Shown: piece by piece, positions 1-10,149 of the stretch
Layout of the letters: every line of letters starts with the position of its first letter
How positions within the stretch are numbered: the first letter of the stretch is position 1
From: Adenophora triphylla var. japonica
Lineage: Eukaryota; Streptophyta; Magnoliopsida; Asterales; Campanulaceae
Assembly (NCBI GenBank): GCA_022495995.1
Contig: JAFEMH010002578.1
Location: 124,001-188,000 of the forward strand
DNA length: 64,000 nt
Direction: 5' to 3'
Translations under genes and position numbers: made by a program
Notes under the pieces: model-generated
Databases searched by the model: none
What the model was told of the DNA's origin: nothing
Seen by the model: only the letters and a program-made list of their open reading frames with translations

Positions 1-1065
1 AGTGTAGTAGTGATTCTGATATAGATTTGGGGATGGTGATGATGGCCCGATTGATAATGAATTGAAAACACATTTGGTTCATTATGAATCACTAGAAAAT
101 CGGAGGTATGAGAGAGCAGATTATCTTTTTTTAAAGTGATATTTGTGATATTGCTCGACAAGAAGAGGGCTTGATTGATTATCATAATCAACCCAGTTTT
201 CTGGTTTGGGGTCGAGAGAAACACGAAATTGCTAAAGAGATACGCTTTTCTGACAAGAATGAGGCTCAATTTGAAATAAAAAAGGTACCATATTAGAACC
301 AATCAGAGGTTTAGGGTAAGAAAGAGCACACCTCATTCCTGTGCAATAGTATGTCTACTAAAAAAGTATTCATGCAATTTTTATGTTCGTGTGAGTTGGA
401 AGAAACATGGTTATTGGAAAGTGACCAAGTACAAGGGTCCTCATTGTTGCTTGTTTTCTGGAGAAAGCCAAAATCACCCCAACCTATATGCGAAGTTTAT
501 TGGTCGGCAAGTAGTTTCTCTTATTAAGATGGAGGTTGGAGTTATTATTACACACATTGCTGAAATGTACGGCAAGACAATTACCTATAAGAATGCATGG
601 TGTGGAAAATAGAAGGGCATTGCAGAAGTCTTGGGAGATTAGGAGGAAATCTTATATAAGTTTACCCTGCATCCTAGCAGCCATCCAAAAATATAACCCC
701 AGAACAATTGTTGAGTATACTCATCCTCCTCCTGCCGGTAAATTACACATGTTTCAACGGGTGTTCTGGGCATTTGGGCCTTGCATTAAAACTTTCTTTC
801 ATTGTCGGCCTGTCATTTCTGTTGATGAAATATTCCTTCATGGTAGATATAAAGGGTAATACTGATTGCCTTGGGTGTTAACGCCCAAGATAGTATACTT
901 CCTCTTGCATTTGTTGTTATTAAAAAGGAGGACTGGGTGAATTGGCGTTGGTTATTATATCTTGTTTACAGATATATTATTAATATTCGTGAGGTATGCT
1001 TGATATATGACCGTCATCACGACATTCTTAAGAAATGCTTACCAAACCCTCCAAGAAAGGGCATA
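1..1065 (+). pseudogene. Mutator-like (MULE) transposase, decayed and truncated
   Basis: Frames shift and stops occur near 610 and 860, but the joined reading runs through the usual MuDR order. An N-terminal block around 205-285 contains WGREKHEIAKEIRFSDK. A zinc-binding-type block around 380-480 contains WKVTKYKGPHCCLFS. The catalytic core follows with PVISVDEIFLHGRYKG near 810-858 (first D of the DDE triad) and IYDRHHDILK near 1000-1032 (second D). The family cuts and pastes DNA through an RNase H-fold transposase. The third acidic residue and the SWIM zinc finger are missing because homology ends near 1035, where the neighbouring plant mobile domain gene begins on the other strand. The left end lies outside the window. 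No terminal inverted repeat was found. The family assignment is confident; the copy is dead. Confidence 0.8.
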
Positions 1066-1079
1066 TCTTGCGGTAACCA

Positions 1080-1530
1080 ACCTCCTCTACATGCAATGGG
1101 TTTTGGAAAAACATGCACGTGATCCTCCTATACCAAATCATGTAAGGATGAGTATAATGCTTGACCTCAACCCCCATCTGCTTGTATACCACGCTATCCC
1201 GCCATTGTTCCCAAGCTGTTTTATATATCGTTGGTGTCAGGTACTCCAAAGGACATGGTTGTTCCCGCGGCGGTCAACCTTGTGCAACTCCTCCCCTTTG
1301 TCACACGGTTGTGGGATCCCCTGCAGCATGCCGAACTGCCTCAACACACAATCTTAGTGGTGCCACTCTACCTTCTCAAATCGATAAGAGGGACTCTAGA
1401 TCTCCAAACAGCCTATCCCTTACGGCAATAAGCTGGAGCCTGTCGATCTCTATATGGCATCCACACAACCTGATCATCAGTTAATTGCGCCAGCTGATCT
1501 CGATAGCTGCGAAAGTTGTGTACAGTAACA
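1080..1530 (-). pseudogene. Plant mobile domain (MAIN-like) protein, C-terminal exon remnant
   Basis: Minus-strand frames give the conserved tail of the plant mobile domain (PMD, the MAIN/MAIL1 and PP7-long-form family): LTDDQVVWMPYRD near 1450-1490, then PLIDL, then VLRQFGMLQGIPQPCDKGEE near 1300-1350, and finally YMIWYRRIT near 1105-1130. Single-base shifts and stops separate these blocks, so this is a broken copy. It continues the N-terminal part at 2045-2820 on the same strand. Family members act in nuclear gene silencing and genome integrity, and the domain is also carried by plant transposons. The position immediately beside a MULE transposase suggests a transposon-borne PMD rather than a host MAIN gene; that is inference. 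Confidence 0.75.
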
Positions 1531-1760
1531 TACTTCAGATATAACCATCCAATCCACCTGAAATTCAATAAATGGAGAAGTATAAGTCAAAAATTTCAAA
1601 ATTTAGTAGGTAACAATAACATTTCAGATTGAAAAGTCGTTGATAAATGTATACTTGCACCCAAAGGGAAGGTTGCCCTGATCCTCATTTGGCATAAAAG
1701 AAATAGGTTGCACACATAGTAACCTATCTCATGCCCAAAGTTGTATCAATAAAATATATA

Positions 1761-2038
1761 CCCCCTCCGTCCCATTAATAACTTCACTTTTTGCCAAAAC
1801 GGGTGTCCCGTTTAAAGCTTTACCTTTCCTAAAATGGCAAAGAATCTTTACTATTCCACCCACTCATTCTCTCTCCTATTTTACTATTACACTCACAACA
1901 TTTTTCAAATTTACTATTTTCTCCACTCATTCTCTCTCCTATTTTACTATTACACTCACAATATTTTCTCCACTCACCAATTTCCTTAATTTGCGTGCCG
2001 ATGCCAATATAGTGAACTTATTATTGGGACAGAGGGAG
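1761..2038. mobile_element. Stowaway MITE 1
   Basis: The 278-bp element starts CCCCCTCCGTCCC and ends GGGACAGAGGGAG, an inverted pair, and is flanked by TA on both sides (1759-1760 and 2039-2040). The interior repeats a motif around ACTCATTCTCTCTCC twice and encodes nothing. Terminal sequence, size and TA target duplication are those of Stowaway (Tc1/mariner-mobilised) MITEs. It sits between the two recognisable halves of the PMD gene. Confidence 0.9.
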
Positions 2039-2044
2039 TATATC

Positions 2045-2820
2045 AAATACTACTTAAACCATATGATTTCAAATAAAAAAAAAACATCATAAAGTTTAAT
2101 TAAAATGCTATAGCATACCTGCACAATATTCAAAAATCCACCACACTGGCTAGCCTCGGGGTGAGTGGCACAACAAAGTTCCCTATATAAAAAGCCTAAA
2201 CACGCACTACCCCAGATGTACATGTGTATCCTCTCAATATCGCTAAGCAAAGGGAGATAAAACAACTTCAGCTTGCTGTTAGTACGATCTCACAGTAGCA
2301 CCAAAGGCTAGCAAAATATAGGCACGCGTATACCTATCAACCAAGTCTGGGGGGAATCAGCGGGAAGGCTACCAAACTAAGAAAAATGTTTCTTAAGCCA
2401 CTTAAGCTTTAGACTATTTCCATCAAACGCTGCATCAGGCAGGACAACACCTAGAAGCTCCGCACATAAGCTCCGCCAATCTGAAAGCACGGATAAATCT
2501 AAATCGGTAACAGGTAACCCATCAATCGGCAACCCGGACAGTATCCTGATATCCTCTAACATGATAGTCATCTCACCAACAAGGAGGTGGAATGTATGGG
2601 TTTCCGGATGCCATCTCTCAATCAATGCCTCAAACAAAGCGTAGTCATACTGCACTCTCCCGATCAAATGAACACCCAAAAACCCAATCACTGCTAATCT
2701 CAAATGAATCACAGGATCTATAACATCTGGCACGGTCGCACCATGACGAAATGATAAACTCGAAACTTCATGATCTGCCCAAATATATCGAGATCGGTGG
2801 GAGTGATGTAAAGTCAACAT
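2045..2820 (-). pseudogene. Plant mobile domain (MAIN-like) protein, N-terminal part
   Basis: An open frame from the ATG at 2818-2820 down to 2377 encodes 147 residues typical of the PMD N-terminus: FEALIERWHPETHTFHL (near 2585-2640), then VGEMTIMLEDIRILSGLPID. Beyond a stop at 2377 the homology continues, with frame changes, through a region ending in SACLGFLYRELCCATHPEA and GGFLNIVQ (2108-2225), which matches the mid part of the family. Together with 1080-1530 it forms one broken gene whose last part is displaced by Stowaway MITE 1. It is divergent in orientation to the MULE fragment at 1-1065. Function of the domain is protein interaction in silencing complexes; this copy is not intact. 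Confidence 0.75.
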
Positions 2821-4490
2821 AGAAGGATCAAAAGGCCAGGATCAATAAAAATATTCATCTGTTAATCAAAACAACACAAACAGAAGTATTATTTTAACAA
2901 ATCAATACTATAGGAAGTATTATTTTCATAAATCAACATAAACACAAATATTACTTTCACAAATTAATACTATAGGAAATACTCACAACACAAAATATCC
3001 CCAAATTTTGCTTAAAATTAAATCATACTATAGGAAATACTCATAAATCAATCAAATACAACCAAAACTCTAACATTTGTTCAAATAAATACTATTTCAA
3101 TGGAATGAATGGAAAAACTTATCAAAAAACAGCCAAAATTCGTTCAATCACATCCTAAAATTATCAAATTCAAACTCAACCCTTAATCCTAAATTTACAA
3201 GCACAACTCATTCTAACCTTCAAAAAAATGGAAATATAGAGAAGAGAATGAAAACTTACTTATCAATTTTTGAAGAATCAATTGACTAGAGGTGCTTTGA
3301 ATTTGGGTTAATCTATTCAAAATTCGTTCTTCCTTTGCTATCTTCTTCTTCCTTGATTTTTTTTCTTTCTTCTGTAATTTGTCAAACTCGCTGAACTGAT
3401 GTTGTTGGGGACGCTTAAACTTGCCAATCAAATGGCGAGTTCAATGATGATGTCATTTTGTTTTAATTGCAGGAATAATTACAGGAAAATCAAAAAATAT
3501 ATATATATAAACTCGCCATACCATTTAGTGAGTTTCAACGGATAAAAGATAAACTCGCTAGTCCATTTTGCGAGTTTAAAAAAAAATGGACATTTTGACA
3601 AATAGTTTGGAAGGGTTGTTATTTTGGGAATTATATTTTTAAAAAGGAATATTTTTAGAAAAAAGAATCCTTTTTGGGCATCTCACTCGAGTTAGAACAT
3701 TTCAAATGACAATTTTATATTATTTTTATATTCAAGTGACTCACTTGTCATACTAACAAAAACAATCTCTTTACTATTCATTTCATTCGTTCTCTCACAT
3801 ATTTTATTTTTCATACTCACAATACCTAATACACTCATTCTCTCTTCTCTTATTATATTAGTATTTCTTAATACTCGTATCAGGAGAGAAAATTCTAAAT
3901 CAGATAGATAGATAAGACAGAGGAAGTATATTGTTACAACAAACAAATGATTATTACATTACATCAACTAACTAAACATTCATCTATACCTCAAAAAATA
4001 AAAATAAAAACAAAAAGGATTATTAATAAATGATAAAATTCAAAAAATTGGTGATCCAAAATCCCCAATTGAGCTTGAATTCAAGACAAAATCCACATGA
4101 AGACTGTTGTCCCACTTCTAACAATTGGGTAATGGTTCCTGCACATTATCACAATTATAATTATTATCAAGTTCTTTGGGTATTTTTAATTTATTTTTTC
4201 GGTTTAGGAGTAAAGTAGGGTCAAGATCAGCTTGCGCGCACCTTAACTATCCCACTTCCCATATTTTGGGACTTTTTTTTTATTTATTTAAAACGAATAT
4301 TTAATAGAAAAAATCGGTTCACGAGACTTATGTCATTCTAAGATCTAGAAGGAGTCCGTTAAACTAGGTACCCCGGGGAGTTAAGAGAAGTTGGTATATA
4401 GTCTAGAGTTGCTTACAGATATTCGTTGCAGGAGGCAATGTAAACTGGAGCATTGGCACAAACTGGATAACGAGTGAAGAAAGTGCATTT
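2821..4490. other. AT-rich stretch without a supported gene
   Basis: No frame resembles a known protein; short lysine-rich or leucine-rich frames at 3213-3431 and 3692-3946 look like AT-rich chance frames. A motif near TACTATAGGAAATACT recurs at about 2906, 2970 and 3028. Three imperfect palindromes of about 27 bp built on AACTCGC/GCGAGTT lie at about 3417-3441, 3510-3535 and 3551-3578. The 3770-3860 stretch resembles the interior of the Stowaway MITEs (CATTCGTTCTCTCACA type) but no termini are seen. Confidence 0.5.
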
Positions 4491-4495
4491 TATTT

Positions 4496-4647
4496 CCTCC
4501 CTCCCATATAAAATGAAGCACTTTCCTTTTAGTCCATACCAAAATAAATGTCATAACTATGAATTAGGGAAATAGATTTAGTACAACTTTACAATTTTAC
4601 AAGCAATATACAAACAGGTAAAACACATTTCTTAAGGGACGGAGGGA
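4496..4647. mobile_element. Stowaway-like MITE relic
   Basis: CTCCCTCCCATATAAAATGA at the left and AAGGGACGGAGGGA at the right form a degenerate inverted pair of the Stowaway type about 150 bp apart. The TA duplication is not clear at either side, so the limits are approximate. Confidence 0.4.
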
Positions 4648-4875
4648 TTACTAACCAAGTAACCATCTTTGCATTGTCTAAAGGGATATGGAGATGGTCA
4701 GAAAGAAAAGAAAATACTTCCTCCACTATCATGTGAAGAACTTCAAGTAACTTGATCAAGAATGATTCTTTCTCCTTTTTATCCTTGCTTACTGATCCTT
4801 GATACATTTGTAATATCCGTTCCACAAGTTTGAATTACAGAAAAATTGCCTATTTTTCTTCTTCACAAAATCTAG

Positions 4876-5417
4876 GGAGAAACGCGTTTCTCCATAAGTT
4901 ATGGAGAAACGGGTCCCGACATGTCGCGCGACAATGAGCTAGATAGCCAGAAACCTATGAAAGTGATATCCAGAAACCTTCAAATGAATATCCAGAAACC
5001 TTCAATAGCAATTTCTGGATATGCCCTAACACATTTCTGGATATGCACCTAACAGTTTTCTGGATATGCACCTAACAGTTTCTGGATATACATTTCACAT
5101 CCTTCTGGCTATCAAATACAAAGCTTCTGGATATCAACTGCAAAGCTTCTGGCTATCAAATGCAAAGCTTCGGATATCCGAAGCTTTTGGTCTTGGCCTT
5201 GGGTTTTTTCGGATATACATTTCACATCCTTCTGGCTATCAAATACAAAGCTTCTGGATATCAACTGCAAAGCTTCTGGCTATCAAATGCAAAGCTTCTG
5301 GATATCCAGAAGCTTTTGGTCTTGGCCTTGGGTTTTTTTTTTTTCTGGTTATCAAATGTAAAGCTTCTGGCTATGAAAAACACGTTTCTCCATAGTTATG
5401 GAGAAACGCGTTTCTCA
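4876..5417. repeat. Palindrome-flanked tandem repeat array
   Basis: Both ends carry the same self-complementary block, GAGAAACGCGTTTCTCC plus a TTATGGAGAAACG arm: about 4880-4915 at the left and 5382-5415 at the right. Between them are short repeats of about 27 bp (TTTCTGGATATGCACCTAAC, about 5010-5085), their inverse (ATATCCAGAAACCTTC, about 4965-5010), and two direct copies of a 127-bp unit starting at 5084 and 5211. The long open frames across 5066-5489 are products of this periodicity. It could be a fold-back type element or a satellite-like fragment. Confidence 0.6.
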
Positions 5418-5465
5418 GCAGACGCACTCATTTTTCTTGGTGAGATTGACTACAGAAAGCCTACT

Positions 5466-6045
5466 TACTACCAGAAAAAGGTCATTTAGCGACGGAAATT
5501 TTCGCCGCTAAAATTAAATTTCCGTCGCTAAAATAAATCACCGACGGAAAAATTCCGTCGGTGGTCCGCCGCTACCAGCTCGTCGCAGTGCTCCGACGGG
5601 TCAATTTCCGCCGCTATTTTTTTCTTTTACCGACGGAATTTAATTCCGCCGGTGAATTAATGGTTTCAGCGACGGAAAATTCATTGCTATATTAATTTAA
5701 TTTAATTAAATTTTCATTTCAAATGGGAAATTTCCGTCGTCGTAATAAAAATTAATTTAATTAAATTAATTTCACGCGGAAATTTCCGTCGCCGTAATAA
5801 AATTTAAATTAAAATTAAATTATTTCAGCGGAAATTACCGTCGCTGAAATTATTTAATTTTAATTTAAATTTTATTACGACGGAAATTTCCGCGAAATCA
5901 AAAATTAAATAAAAATTAAATGATTATAGCGGCGGAAATTCCGTCGCCGAAATTAATTTATTTAATTAATTTTTATTTCGGCATTAATTTCGGCGACGGA
6001 AAATTCCGTCGGCGATTCTCGAAATAAATTTAAAAAAAATAATTT
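5466..6045. repeat. CACTA-1 left subterminal repeats
   Basis: Many direct and inverted copies of TTTCCGTCGC / GCGACGGAAA, separated by AT-rich spacers, follow the left terminus. Such arrays are the binding region for the TNPA-type protein in this superfamily. Confidence 0.85.
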
Positions 6046-6169
6046 AAAATATCAATAAACCAAAATTTTTTGTACACGATATAACATTTCAATTTATAAA
6101 ACTAAAACTATAAAAACTAAAATTCAAATATCAGCGTACCAAATAAAAACTAAATACCACCGTACCAAT

Positions 6170-6256
6170 TCGGGAGGGGGAGAGGGGGGGAGAGGGGGGG
6201 AGGGGGGAGGGGGGAGAGGGGTGGAGCGGGGGGAGAGGCGGGGAGGGGCTCCCGCG
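6170..6256 (+). repeat. G-rich low-complexity tract
   Basis: About 85 bases are almost pure G with single A spacers in a GGGGGAGA-like rhythm, giving many runs of four or more G. It lies just inside the CACTA-1 subterminal region and could form quadruplex structure. Confidence 0.8.
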
Positions 6257-6345
6257 GGTACCAAATGTCTCAAATGTTTACAAACAAGTATAATTTAATA
6301 CAAAAATGTCTAAAAATCCGCAATCAACCCGGGGGACGCCGGAAA

Positions 6346-7850
6346 TTACCCCAGGAGTCCTGGCCGAGATGAGCCATCAATAGCGCCAATTGTCTTTGAG
6401 TCTCTGCATGTTGTCTTTGAATCTCTGCATGACGTCGATCGTTCTCCTCCCTGCATCTGCGCTCGAACTGCCAAAGCATCCGCAAGCTTTGCCCGCTCGC
6501 GTTTCTCCTCCTCCAACGCAGCCTCCAGAGTGTCGACCCTCGGATCATGAAACGTGGGCTGGGCTACATTTCGCCGACGGCCGGTCGACGTCGACGGGCA
6601 TTGCCGCCCGTAATCCCCCATCCCTAACACTCGGGCTCCTCTCCTTGGATGTCCCTGAGAGGTGACCTCGTGCCAAACATCAGGCACGAAGGGGAAGGGC
6701 TCGCCGGGAGGCGTTCCTTCGGGAACAACGGCGGCTTGATATGCGGCTGAAAAATAAAACAAACAATTATAATCATATACACAATGTAAGGTACATAAAT
6801 AAATTTACATATTCAAAATCAAGTCATTTAATGATAGTTTACTTACAAAGGCATTAGCAGATCGATCGTCAACCCATTGCGGAGGTTGATCGGGCGCCGT
6901 AGAATTCCGAATATGGGTGCTAGCGTAAACATCCACAAAAGCGATATTCGGACCATACTCCCTTTCCTCTAAATAAAATAAGCGAGATTATTACTTTGAA
7001 ATTGTATATATAAATGCAACATTTAAACCGATTTAAAAGCATGCATACACTACATTTACACTAAAACTATGGATTTCATAGCATCAACATTGGCTCCCGG
7101 CTAACATACGTACATAAACCTATTTAAAAGCATCCATACACTACTACCTTTAAATTAACATACATACCATGCGGTCGTGATGCTCGGCGATCGTGAGAGT
7201 ACTACCGGTATGCAACGCCGCCGACCCCGAGGAGCCTGCTCTATTGGCCTTGGCCTGTTCGGATATAGCCTTCGCCGCGGGACCCCCAATATTCGCAAAA
7301 TTGACCAAACACCTCATCGGTCATAAAAGTAGGACACAAGGGCTGTTCTCCGCCGCGAGCCGAGTAGTATAATAATTTTTCTTCGTGGTACCTATAAAAA
7401 ATATGAATATCTCGTAAACATATAATGATGACATTATAAAATTAAAAGAGTATAATCATTGTTAATTAAACTAATTAAGGATAGATAAATATGTTACAAA
7501 TAAAATCCGTAAATAGCTTGTGAGCCTGCTGATCGAAAACATATCTAGCCGTCGCCTCGCTGATGTCTGGCGCCCAATAATATTTAGCCGACAACATATA
7601 ATGATAACATTACAAAACTAAAAGAGTATAATCATTATTAATTATAACATTTTAATAACAAACTAACATTTAAGTTTTAAATAAAAACCATTAACACATT
7701 ACCTTAAACTCATCCCACGCATCGTCCTTACGCCTCTCGTGGCAATTTTTTCCAGTTGGGCCAAAACTCGGTCATTTTTCGAGACCGCCAGTATTGCCCG
7801 ATCTTAGTCCCTGGGGTGGGGTATCCACCTACAAACCTGCCAAGTATATT
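6346..7850 (-). pseudogene. CACTA-1 Ptta/En/Spm-family protein, broken, multi-exon
   Basis: Minus-strand blocks follow the order of the plant Ptta/En/Spm (Transposase_24 type) protein. From the 5' side they are: YPTPGTKIGQYWRSRKMTEF with WPNWKKLPREA (about 7735-7835); EATARYVFDQQAHKLFTDFI (about 7500-7560); MTDEVFGQFCEYWGSRG (about 7265-7325); AISEQAKANRAGSSGSAALH and STLTIAEHHDRM (about 7165-7275, other frame); NIAFVDVYASTHIRN and QPPQWVDDRSANAF (about 6845-6945); and a C-terminal coiled-coil exon (6346-6762) rich in E, K and R. Introns plausibly separate the blocks, and a frameshift near 7275 splits one. The role of this protein in CACTA elements is DNA binding or accessory transposition. 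The copy is disrupted. Confidence 0.7.
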
Positions 7851-8044
7851 TATACAATAACATTTTAACTTAAATAATGAATTATATATAAAGCAAAAAG
7901 GAACCAACTTATATCAAATTAATGAAGAGTTACTTACTGGTCATAAAGTGATGATATCCTGACAAATATCCTCCCCTCAGAATCGACAGTAGTCTGAGTA
8001 CCGGCCCCAGAGGTGGAGCTAGTACTACTGCGTGAAGGGTCAAC

Positions 8045-8125
8045 ATATACCCTATACACTATACCCTATACACTATACCCTATACCCTATACCCTATACC
8101 CTATACACTATACCCTATTCCCAAA
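8045..8125. repeat. CCCTATA heptamer array (left)
   Basis: About ten units of CCCTATA or the decamer CCCTATACACTATA, oriented opposite to the array at 9088-9330. It marks one border of the segment holding captured DnaJ sequence. Confidence 0.9.
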
Positions 8126-8284
8126 TTGGTAAATTGCATACAATTTTAAATTTTTTATCCAAAATAAAACAAAAACAAGATTAGTCCAAAACAAGGAACT
8201 AACCAACTATTAGACAACACTCTGGAGATTATTGTCTCATAAGTCATAACTAAGATATCCAGAAAACAAAGACCCACATCATTA

Positions 8285-8490
8285 CTGCTGAGCACACTGC
8301 ACTCTCTGGCCCCCACCACCGTGCATGTCATCATCTACATCGTAAGCTTCAATGTTGACATCGTGAAGGGTTGTCTCCTCGCACTCATCATCAAGCTCCA
8401 TATCTGTCATCTGCGATGAAGGCTTAGGAGGCAGCACACCCTCTAGGGCCTTGCATTGTTCGGAAGTCAAGGAATCTGGGAAGTCGAACC
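8285..8490 (-). pseudogene. Captured C-terminal piece of a plant DnaJ (HSP40 type A)
   Basis: The minus strand reads DFPDSLTSEQCKALEGVLPP, then an acidic stretch with MELDDECEETTLHDVN, then DDDMHGGGGQRVQCAQQ and a stop at 8282. This is the characteristic end of plant J2/J3 co-chaperones, including the C-terminal CAQQ prenylation signal. These proteins stimulate Hsp70 ATPase. Only about 65 of the usual roughly 420 residues are here, with an internal gap after HDVN where intact members have an extra charged segment. The piece lies inside CACTA-1 with a second DnaJ piece at 8870-9087 on the same strand. The roughly 100 residues expected between them are absent, so it cannot make a chaperone. Confidence 0.9.
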
Positions 8491-8869
8491 CAGATTCGGA
8501 CCCAGACAGGAAGGGAGAGAATTGAAATGTGGAATTACCTGAAATTAAAGATGAAATAGCACCAGGGTAAGAGCGGCTCGATATTTGTTTTTTTCAAATT
8601 CAATTGCTGGAGAGAGAGAGAGAGAGGATGGGAGAGAGGGATTTAGAGGTGTCTGATTAATTTGGTTTGAAAGTTTGAATTGGATTATCTGCTTGTTGTT
8701 CGTTCGGAAATTTTGAAATTTTAAATGAGCGCCAACTTGGCGCGCTGTTTATTGTGAAATTAATCCATCCGATCCGGTCCAGCTTTTTGTAGATCTGAAA
8801 TTGAAAAGGAGAGATTTTGCATTTGACTCCCTTGGAATTTAGGTAAACGATATTTAGCCCCTAACAAAT
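8491..8869 (-). other. Non-DnaJ segment joining the two DnaJ pieces; 5'-UTR-like
   Basis: This replaces the missing DnaJ middle. Read on the minus strand it includes CCAATTTGGCGC-like and CT-dinucleotide tracts, then TTTCATCTTTAATTTCAG, then sequence running into the DnaJ C-terminal exon. The composition resembles a promoter or leader with an intron end. Origin is unknown; it may come from a third locus. Confidence 0.4.
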
Positions 8870-9087
8870 ATGTCATCACCCTTTCGCTTGAACTTTGGGT
8901 GCTCTTTCTGTTGTAGTACAAAGACTATGTCTCCAGTAAGAGTGTCAGGAGCTTCATCGGCTTCTCCTGGGAATGTAATTTTCTGTCCATTTTGCATACC
9001 CTTCTCCACAACCACTTCCAAGACCTTCTTCTCCTGTACAACCTTTTCGCCCTTGCATTGTAGGCAGCGGTCCTTGTCATTGATAGG
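8870..9087 (-). pseudogene. Captured central piece of a plant DnaJ (zinc-finger end and CTD)
   Basis: The minus strand reads DKDRCLQCKGEKVVQEKKVL (the last CxxCxGxG zinc-finger repeat), then VEKGMQNGQKITFPGEADEA, then DTLTGDIVFVLQQKEHPKFK and RKGDD at about 8870. Order and spacing match plant type-A DnaJ proteins over about 75 residues without a stop. The J domain is absent: on the 5' side homology ends directly at the heptamer array at 9088. The clean frame suggests recent capture compared with the surrounding Ptta gene. Confidence 0.9.
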
Positions 9088-9330
9088 GCATAGGGTATAG
9101 GGTATATGGTATAGGGTATAGGGTATAGGGTATAGTGTATAGGGTATAGTGTATAGTGTATAGGGTATAGGGTATAGGGTATAGGGTATAGGGTATAGGG
9201 TATAGGGTATAGGGTATAGGGTATAGGGTATAGGGTATAGGGTATATAGGGTATAGGGTATAGGGTATAGGGTATAGGGTATAGGGTATAGGGTATAGGG
9301 TGTAGGGTATAGTGTATAGTATATAGGGTA
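9088..9330 (+). repeat. TATAGGG heptamer array (right)
   Basis: About 34 heptamers GGGTATA, with occasional GTGTATA variants, run directly into a GGTTTAGGG-like end near 9335. It resembles the plant telomere repeat TTTAGGG with one base changed. It is inverted relative to 8045-8125, so the DnaJ segment lies between opposed arrays. Confidence 0.92.
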
Positions 9331-9589
9331 TTAGGTTTAGGGTTTATAATTTATTTATTTTTTCAAAAATAATATTTATTGACTCATATTTATTTTTTTG
9401 AGAGTAATTTAAAATAACTTTCATATTTTATATAAATAAAAATAATGGCATTATAAAATTAAAGTTAATAAATATTTATGATTTATTTATTTTTTCAAAA
9501 ATATCATAAATATTTATGATATTTTAATGTTTTTTAGTTTGTTATTTTGTTAATTAGTTCTAAAAATAAACAAAAATTACATTTTATTA

Positions 9590-10076
9590 TCAGCAATGGA
9601 ATATTTCCGTCGCTGATAAATAAAAAAATATTAAATTATCAGCGGCGGAAATATTCCGTCGGTGTTTAATAAAAAAAAAAACATTTAATTTCACCGTCGG
9701 AAATATTCCGTCGGTGTAATATTTCAAAAAGAAAAATAAAAAATATTTTAATTTCACCGTCGGAATATTTCCGACGCTGATAAATAAAAAAATAAAAAAA
9801 TGATATATTTTCACCGGCGGAATAATTCCGTCGCTGATAAAGATTTAGCGGCGGAATATTCCGTCGGTAAATCAACCGCCAAATTAGCGGCGGAAATAAA
9901 CGAATATTCGAGGAATATTCGTTTTAGCGGCGGAATTTAGCGGCGGAATTAAATTCCGTCGCTAAATTTGACGCCAAAATAATTCCGACGCTAAAGTCTA
10001 TATTCCGCCGCTATTTAGCGACGGAATATGTCCGTCGCTGTTAATTCCGTCGCTAAATGACCTTTTTCTGGTAGTG
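9590..10076. repeat. CACTA-1 right subterminal repeats
   Basis: Inverted and direct copies of GCGGCGGAAATATTCCGTCG-like units run into the right terminus. Motif and spacing mirror the left subterminal region. Confidence 0.85.
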
Positions 10077-10149
10077 TTACACTAGACCTTTTAGAGCATA
10101 TAGGACCATTTTCTAGGAACATGTAGCGATCCAATGGCTGTGTGATCAG
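10077..10149. other. Spacer between CACTA-1 and Copia-1
   Basis: Seventy-three bases without recognised homology. It ends with ATCAG, the 5-bp duplication also found at 21481-21485 on the far side of Copia-1. Confidence 0.7.

Larger units (their letters stand above)
5466..10076. mobile_element. CACTA-1 (En/Spm-type transposon)
   Basis: The left end (T)ACTACCAGAAAAAGGTCA and the right end TGACCTTTTTCTGGTAGTG are inverted copies that continue inward as TTTAGCGACGGAA. Both ends are followed by dense subterminal repeats. A broken Ptta/En/Spm gene lies inside on the minus strand. Element length is about 4.6 kb. The first base of the left end is T instead of C. Flanking triplets are ACT or CTT at the left and TTA or GTT at the right, so no clean 3-bp duplication remains. 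No TNP2-type DDE transposase was found, so it is probably non-autonomous. Confidence 0.88.

Noticed and set aside
3213..3431. Lysine-rich 72-residue minus-strand frame upstream of the PMD gene
   Set aside because: Low complexity in AT-rich DNA, no family match; kept only as a possible leader.
5066..5489. Two overlapping 109-residue frames
   Set aside because: They follow the 127-bp repeat unit and have no recognised domain.
8870..9100. Plus-strand Cys/Ser-rich frame
   Set aside because: Antisense of the DnaJ fragment; the minus strand gives the clear homology.
9088..9330. True telomere remnant
   Set aside because: The unit is TATAGGG, not TTTAGGG, apart from one possible TTTAGGG at the very end, so canonical telomere origin is not supported.
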